From: JAAYKT01 sp964408955
GTDB taxonomy: Bacteria; Bacillota; Clostridia; Lutisporales; Lutisporaceae
Length of the DNA: 36,602 nucleotides
Reading direction: 5' to 3'
Assembly (NCBI GenBank): GCA_964408955.1
Contig: CAYPBK010000022.1
Coordinates: forward strand, 1 to 36,602
Every line of letters begins with the position of its first letter. Position 1 is the stretch's first letter. A model generated the notes under the pieces. The model saw only the letters and a program-made list of their open reading frames with translations, ran no database searches and was not told the origin of the DNA. Position numbers and translations under genes: made by a program. Shown piece by piece: positions 33,088-36,602 of the stretch.

Positions 33088-33408
33088 CTATTGTATTATC
33101 CATAGATGCTTATTCATGTTAATACAACCTATATCGTCAAAGGTTATTCCTTCGGATTCAAGCAAGGCTTTCTGGATTTCTCCGGAGCCAAAGACATAAT
33201 CCGGTGACATTTTACCAGCCTTGTTGACTACCCTGTGGCAAGGAAGCTTCAAGTCCTTTGGTGCAGCCCGCATGGCCCAACCCACCACCCTTGCGCTTCT
33301 TGGATCCCCCAGAAAGGCTGCTATCTGTCCATAGGTAGCAACCTTACCCGGAGGAATTTTCGCCACTATTTCATATACTTTTGAAAAGAAACTTTTTTCT
33401 CTATTCAT
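33088..33408 (-). CDS. MGMT-family DNA-repair protein, short form
   Basis: Protein of 106 aa made only of the C-terminal domain of O6-alkylguanine-DNA alkyltransferases. The active-site motif is present as LPCHRVVN (Cys57), with upstream VPGK-like IPPGKVATYGQIA and GWAMRA. Because the cysteine is kept, it differs from true alkyltransferase-like (ATL) proteins, which replace it with Trp or Ala. The N-terminal domain of Ogt/Ada is missing, as in many small bacterial members. It overlaps purC by eight bases and is the last gene of the cobO-exoA operon. DNA alkyl-damage repair or sensing is the likely role. Confidence 0.85.
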   Translation of the reverse strand: MNREKSFFSKVYEIVAKIPPGKVATYGQIAAFLGDPRSARVVGWAMRAAPKDLKLPCHRVVNKAGKMSPDYVFGSGEIQKALLESEGITFDDIGCINMNKHLWIIQ

Positions 33409-34087
33409 CCAGCATTATTCTTTCTAAATCCAAAGGCTCGACTTTTTTACCATCTTTATATGCCCTCATATTACCGCCGGAAATCTCGTCAATCAGTGCA
33501 ATATGCTTATCCGCTCCTACGCGACCGAATTCAAATTTAATATCATAAAGCTCCATATCCCTTTTCCCCAGCTCTTCCTTAACTATATTTGCAATTGTTT
33601 TTGTTAAATCTACTAAGGTTTTATATTCTTCTTTTGTCAATATTCCAAGGGCGATAAGGGCATCCTCAGTGATAAGAGGATCCTCCCGTTCATCATCCTT
33701 AAGCGTAATTTCAACATAAGCATCAAGAGCCATACCGTTTTCCGCATACATTCCATAACGCCTGATGAAGCTTCCAACGGCTTTAAAGCGACAAATTACC
33801 TCTATGCCTTTGCCAAAAGTCTCCGCAGCCATAACAGTCATTGTGCCTTTTTGCACATTTGCATCAATATAATGAGTAGGAATATTTTTATCCTTCAATA
33901 TTTCAAAAAACATTTTAGTCAATCTAAGAGCAGCCTTACCCGCTCCTTCCATTGTAAGACCTACGGTATTGGCCCCGGGATCAAAGACACCGTCCTTTCC
34001 CGTAACATCATCTTTAAATTTCAATAAATAATCACCGTTTTCCTGTTTATATACATCCTTTGTCTTGCCTTTATACACTAATTCCAT
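33401..34087 (-). CDS. purC: SAICAR synthetase (purine synthesis)
   Basis: Phosphoribosylaminoimidazole-succinocarboxamide synthase of 228 aa. It joins CAIR and aspartate using ATP, step eight of IMP synthesis. Seen: YKGKTKDVYK opening (ATP-binding strand), FKDDVTGKDG, the conserved ICRFKAVGSFIRRYG (family: VRN..AGS..RR), and the C-terminal LIDEISGGNMRAY, equivalent to the DEI.PDs/RxW segment. Length is typical. It is a stand-alone pur gene in a mixed repair/housekeeping operon, with GGCGGAAG before ATG 34087. Confidence 0.93.
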   Translation of the reverse strand: MELVYKGKTKDVYKQENGDYLLKFKDDVTGKDGVFDPGANTVGLTMEGAGKAALRLTKMFFEILKDKNIPTHYIDANVQKGTMTVMAAETFGKGIEVICRFKAVGSFIRRYGMYAENGMALDAYVEITLKDDEREDPLITEDALIALGILTKEEYKTLVDLTKTIANIVKEELGKRDMELYDIKFEFGRVGADKHIALIDEISGGNMRAYKDGKKVEPLDLERIMLDE

Positions 34088-34128
34088 ACACTTCCGCCTT
34101 TCTTATGTTATTTAAGCAAATTTCCCTA

Positions 34129-34899
34129 CTAAATAATTTCATAATCTGTTTCTATTTCGTCTTCCTTTTCCCCGGAAAGAACATTATATAGTCTGGCATA
34201 AGCAGCTTCCTGATAGGGTATTACAAAAATACCGCCTATCCCGAAAAAAAGCGTCCCTAATAGATGCCAGCCTAAAAAGGATAAGTCCAATATAAACATA
34301 TTCATCTTATGACCCTCTGTCATATGTCTGCTGCTTTTAATTGCATCATTCCAATACATATTAGGGTCCTTTGATATAATATAAGGCACCATTTTGTATT
34401 CATAAGACTTTACTATTCCCGGTATAATAAACACCAGAGTCCAAAGAAAATTATATAGACCTCTGAAAAATTGTGTTTTTACGATTTCAAGATACTCTCC
34501 CTCTTTAAAAGCCGAAAACATATCATTAGTATCCGCATCCTCTTCCTTAAATCCTTTAAGGAAATATCTAGCCACTCCGACCTCCGCTACATTGCCTACA
34601 AATAATGTAAGAAGAAGTGAGGATAAAAACGCCACCGGAATCAGTCCCTTAGCCACATCAAACTTGAAGGACAATCCCATTCTTTCAAAACCAAGCTTCG
34701 AAAAAGGACCGTTAATTACCACGGTTACTTTATCGTCATTGAATCTCCAATTATTATAAACGCTGTTTTTTTCTAAACTGGCATTGTTTGTTATACCGCC
34801 TGACAAAACCCAGGCAATAATGCAAACCAAAAAGGCTTTTAAATAGTGCCTCTTTAAAAAGCTTTTTGCATAGGATTTAATATCCTTTCTCGACCACAT
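34129..34899 (-). CDS. DUF975-family membrane protein
   Basis: Integral membrane protein of 256 aa with five or six hydrophobic segments. The family opening RKDIKSYAKSFLKRHYLKAF is followed by a central FLSSLLLTLFVGNVAEVGVARYFL and the hallmark FIIPGIVKSYEYKMVPYIISKDP, with SRHMTEGHKMNMF before the last helices. Function is unknown in the family. AAAGGAGG lies seven bases before ATG 34899, which settles the start. It is 40 bp downstream of exoA in the same operon. Confidence 0.87.
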   Translation of the reverse strand: MWSRKDIKSYAKSFLKRHYLKAFLVCIIAWVLSGGITNNASLEKNSVYNNWRFNDDKVTVVINGPFSKLGFERMGLSFKFDVAKGLIPVAFLSSLLLTLFVGNVAEVGVARYFLKGFKEEDADTNDMFSAFKEGEYLEIVKTQFFRGLYNFLWTLVFIIPGIVKSYEYKMVPYIISKDPNMYWNDAIKSSRHMTEGHKMNMFILDLSFLGWHLLGTLFFGIGGIFVIPYQEAAYARLYNVLSGEKEDEIETDYEII

Positions 34900-34939
34900 A
34901 AAGTTGCCTCCTTTACATCCGAATCTCAAATTAAACTTA

Positions 34940-35692
34940 TTATTTTACCTCCAATGTAACGGGGCAGTGATCACTGCCCATTATCTCTCCATGTATCTCA
35001 GCATCCTTTATAAAATCTTTTAAATGGTCTGATACAACGAAGTAATCAATTCTCCAGCCCACATTCTTTTCTCTGGCCTTTCTCATATAGGACCACCAAG
35101 TATAAGCATCTTTTTTATCCGGATAGAAAAACCTGTATGTATCAATAAATCCCGAATCCAGAAGCTCAGTCATTTTACCTCTTTCTTCATCGGAAAATCC
35201 CGCATTTCTCCTATTAGTTGCCGGATTCTTTAAATCTATTTCCTTATGAGCTACATTTAAATCTCCGCATAAAATTACAGGCTTATCTATGGCAAGCTTC
35301 ATCAAATAATCCCTAAAGGCATCCTCCCATTCCATTCTGTAACTTAACCTTGCCAGTTCAGGCTGAGAGTTTGGAACATATACATTTACTAAATTAAAAT
35401 CCTCATATTCTAAAGTTATTACTCTGCCTTCCTGATCATGCTCGGGAATATCAATGCCATACCTTGCATTTAAAGGCTCTTTTTTAGTAAAAACAGCTGT
35501 ACCGGAGTAACCCTTTTTTACAGCATAATTCCAATATTGGTGATATCCTTCAAGCTCTAATGAAATCTGACCTTCTTGGAGTTTTGTCTCCTGAACGCAG
35601 AAAACATCCGCATCTATTTCATTAAAATAATCTAAGAAGCCTTTTTTTACACAGGCTCTAAGTCCGTTCACGTTCCATGAAATAAGTTTCAT
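34940..35692 (-). CDS. exoA: Exodeoxyribonuclease III / AP endonuclease
   Basis: Mg-dependent AP endonuclease and 3'-exonuclease of 250 aa (EEP family, Xth/ExoA), acting in base excision repair. Catalytic motifs: ISWNVNGLRA (Asn7), VQETKLQ (Glu35), ILCGDLNVAH (Asp/Asn about 144/146), WRIDYFVVS and the terminal GSDHCPV His. Length is normal. ATG 35692 lies 33 bp past the cobO stop with GGAG-like sequence upstream. Its partnering with an MGMT-family gene in the same operon fits a small DNA-repair set. Confidence 0.94.
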   Translation of the reverse strand: MKLISWNVNGLRACVKKGFLDYFNEIDADVFCVQETKLQEGQISLELEGYHQYWNYAVKKGYSGTAVFTKKEPLNARYGIDIPEHDQEGRVITLEYEDFNLVNVYVPNSQPELARLSYRMEWEDAFRDYLMKLAIDKPVILCGDLNVAHKEIDLKNPATNRRNAGFSDEERGKMTELLDSGFIDTYRFFYPDKKDAYTWWSYMRKAREKNVGWRIDYFVVSDHLKDFIKDAEIHGEIMGSDHCPVTLEVK

Positions 35693-35725
35693 CTGTGCTC
35701 TCTCCTTTACATATATAGTTAATCT

Positions 35726-36241
35726 CTAAAATTCTATGCCTTTTCTGGCTTCCAATCCTCTTGTATAATAATGCTTGATCTCCTTCATTTCTGTAACCAA
35801 ATCAGCCAAATCAATAAGCTTCCCGGAGGCATACCGACCTGTTATCACTACTTCCGTGTGTTCTGCTTTATTTTTAAGCATATTTATTACTTCATCTAAT
35901 CCAAACAGCTTATAATATAGGGCAATATTCAGCTCATCTAAGACAACCAGATCATAATCTCCTTTAGCGACTATATCAGTACAAATTCGAAGACCTTCCT
36001 TTGCTGCCTTTATATCATCCTCCGTAGGGTCATTATATATAAAGCAGTCTCTGCCAAACTGCCTTATTTCAAATCCCGGTAAACACTCTCCCGCTGCAAG
36101 CTCACTATAATCCATACCTTTAATAAACTGACCGAAAAATACTTTTTTGCCCGCACAAACAGCTCTTAAAGATAATCCCAATGCAGCAGTGGTTTTCCCT
36201 TTGCCATTCCCCGTATATATATGTATCTGCCCCTTGCACAT
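35726..36241 (-). CDS. cobO: Cob(I)alamin adenosyltransferase CobO/BtuR
   Basis: ATP:corrinoid adenosyltransferase of 171 aa that adds the 5'-deoxyadenosyl group to cob(I)yrinic acid diamide or cobalamin. The P-loop is YTGNGKGKTTAALG (about residues 10-21); VVLDELNIALYY and VITGRYA are the other conserved parts. No other cobalamin gene and no cobalamin riboswitch was recognised nearby, so it may serve corrinoid salvage. It is the first gene of the probable cobO-exoA-DUF975-purC-MGMT operon and is divergent from the TetR gene. Confidence 0.9.
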   Translation of the reverse strand: MCKGQIHIYTGNGKGKTTAALGLSLRAVCAGKKVFFGQFIKGMDYSELAAGECLPGFEIRQFGRDCFIYNDPTEDDIKAAKEGLRICTDIVAKGDYDLVVLDELNIALYYKLFGLDEVINMLKNKAEHTEVVITGRYASGKLIDLADLVTEMKEIKHYYTRGLEARKGIEF

Positions 36242-36335
36242 AAATATTCACCCTTTCAATCTTTGACACAAAAATAAAACTTTAAGTTCATTATAACAGA
36301 AGTTATTATATATTAAAAAGATGAAGTTTTTTTTA

Positions 36336-36364
36336 TTGACAATATGACCCGTGGGTCATATAAT
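36336..36364 (+). promoter_or_regulatory. Consensus promoter of the tetR gene
   Basis: TTGACA (36336-36341), exactly 17 bp, and TATAAT (36359-36364): a perfect sigma-A consensus, implying strong expression unless repressed. Confidence 0.9.
36342..36361. promoter_or_regulatory. TetR operator 1 (spacer palindrome)
   Basis: ATATGACCCGTGGGTCATAT is a perfect palindrome around a GT centre that fills the spacer between -35 and -10, so a bound repressor would block RNA polymerase. Confidence 0.8.
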
Positions 36365-36369
36365 AAAGA

Positions 36370-36383
36370 TGACCAGCAAGTCA
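36370..36383. promoter_or_regulatory. TetR operator 2
   Basis: TGACCAGCAAGTCA shares the TGACC-N4-RGTCA pattern with operator 1 (TGACCCGTGGGTCA) and covers the expected transcription start. Confidence 0.6.
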
Positions 36384-36403
36384 CTTATATAAGGAGGACT
36401 AAC

Positions 36404-36602
36404 ATGCCAAAGGAGACATTTTTTCGGCTTAAGGATGAGAAGCGAGAAACCGTCCTGCGTGCGGCAATCCATGAGTTTGTTGAGCATGGATTTGAACGAG
36501 CAAAGGTTTCCAATATTGCTCAAAAAGCCGGTATAGCAAAGGGAAGTATATATCAATACTTTGAGGACAAAAAAGAGTTGTATATCTATTGTGCCGAATG
36601 GA
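36404..36602 (+). CDS. TetR-family regulator, cut by window end
   Basis: First 66 codons of a TetR-type repressor; the gene runs off the right edge. The DNA-binding domain is complete: ETVLRAAIHEFVEHGFERA, then SNIAQKAGIAKGSIYQYF and EDKKELYIYC. AAGGAGG precedes ATG 36404 by six bases. The consensus promoter with two palindromic operators indicates tight autoregulation. Its target genes are probably downstream, outside the window, since cobO is divergent and unrelated. An antisense open frame on the other strand is a shadow of this gene. Confidence 0.88.
   Translation, partial: MPKETFFRLKDEKRETVLRAAIHEFVEHGFERAKVSNIAQKAGIAKGSIYQYFEDKKELYIYCAEW

Noticed and set aside
33088..33408. Alkyltransferase-like (ATL) protein
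   Set aside because: The PCHRV active-site cysteine is intact, so it is better called a short MGMT-family member.
36356..36556. Minus-strand open frame of 66 codons
   Set aside because: It is antisense to the TetR gene, whose helix-turn-helix, promoter and ribosome-binding site are clear.

Overview
The window is AT-rich DNA with the gene content of an anaerobic Firmicute of the class Clostridia. The indicators are strong GGAGG ribosome-binding sites, TTG and GTG starts, DUF1836 and DUF975 proteins, a GlnK/GlnL-type (YcbA/YcbB) two-component pair, a VanW protein, methionine gamma-lyase, and an orphan adenine methyltransferase resembling CamA of Clostridioides difficile. No rRNA, tRNA, CRISPR array, transposase or phage gene was recognised.

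Layout. 1-8.3 kb (minus strand): flavoprotein, TetR regulator, RND adaptor lipoprotein and RND pump, then a PAS histidine kinase; a palindromic operator candidate precedes the adaptor. 8.6-11.4 kb: a radical SAM enzyme (AmrS type) convergent with the CamA-like methyltransferase. 11.7-14.8 kb (plus strand): ilvE, then an arsR / DUF318 permease / thioredoxin cassette with two matching operator-like sites; arsR lacks a canonical start codon. 14.9-18.5 kb: methionine gamma-lyase, divergent from a nitronate monooxygenase/FabK-family enzyme whose leader carries a perfect 17-bp FapR-type palindrome, then a DUF401 permease. 18.6-25.0 kb (minus): VanW protein, coiled-coil protein, small membrane protein, topB, rluF and trhA. 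25.4-25.9 kb: DUF1836 regulator. 26.0-32.9 kb (minus): a complete branched-chain amino acid ABC transporter (livKHMGF) just downstream of the two-component pair that probably controls it. 33.1-36.2 kb (minus): probable operon cobO-exoA-DUF975-purC-MGMT. The right edge cuts a second TetR gene that has a consensus promoter and two operators.

Non-coding structure is rich for a housekeeping region. There are three pieces of a MITE-like repeat (left edge, about 6.4 kb, about 11.5 kb), two arrays of degenerate period-8 repeats (8.5 and 23.6 kb, the second supplying the 3' end of rluF), a CATCTAA heptamer array, and a GTCGAC hairpin element.

Most genes are ordinary. The observations most worth following are the CamA-like orphan methyltransferase, the FapR-type site on a stand-alone FMN enzyme, the 20-bp-phased direct repeats before livK (which also contain CAAAAA, the motif attributed to CamA), the ATA-start arsR, and the repeat families. 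I do not see a clearly new multi-gene defence or biosynthetic system here.
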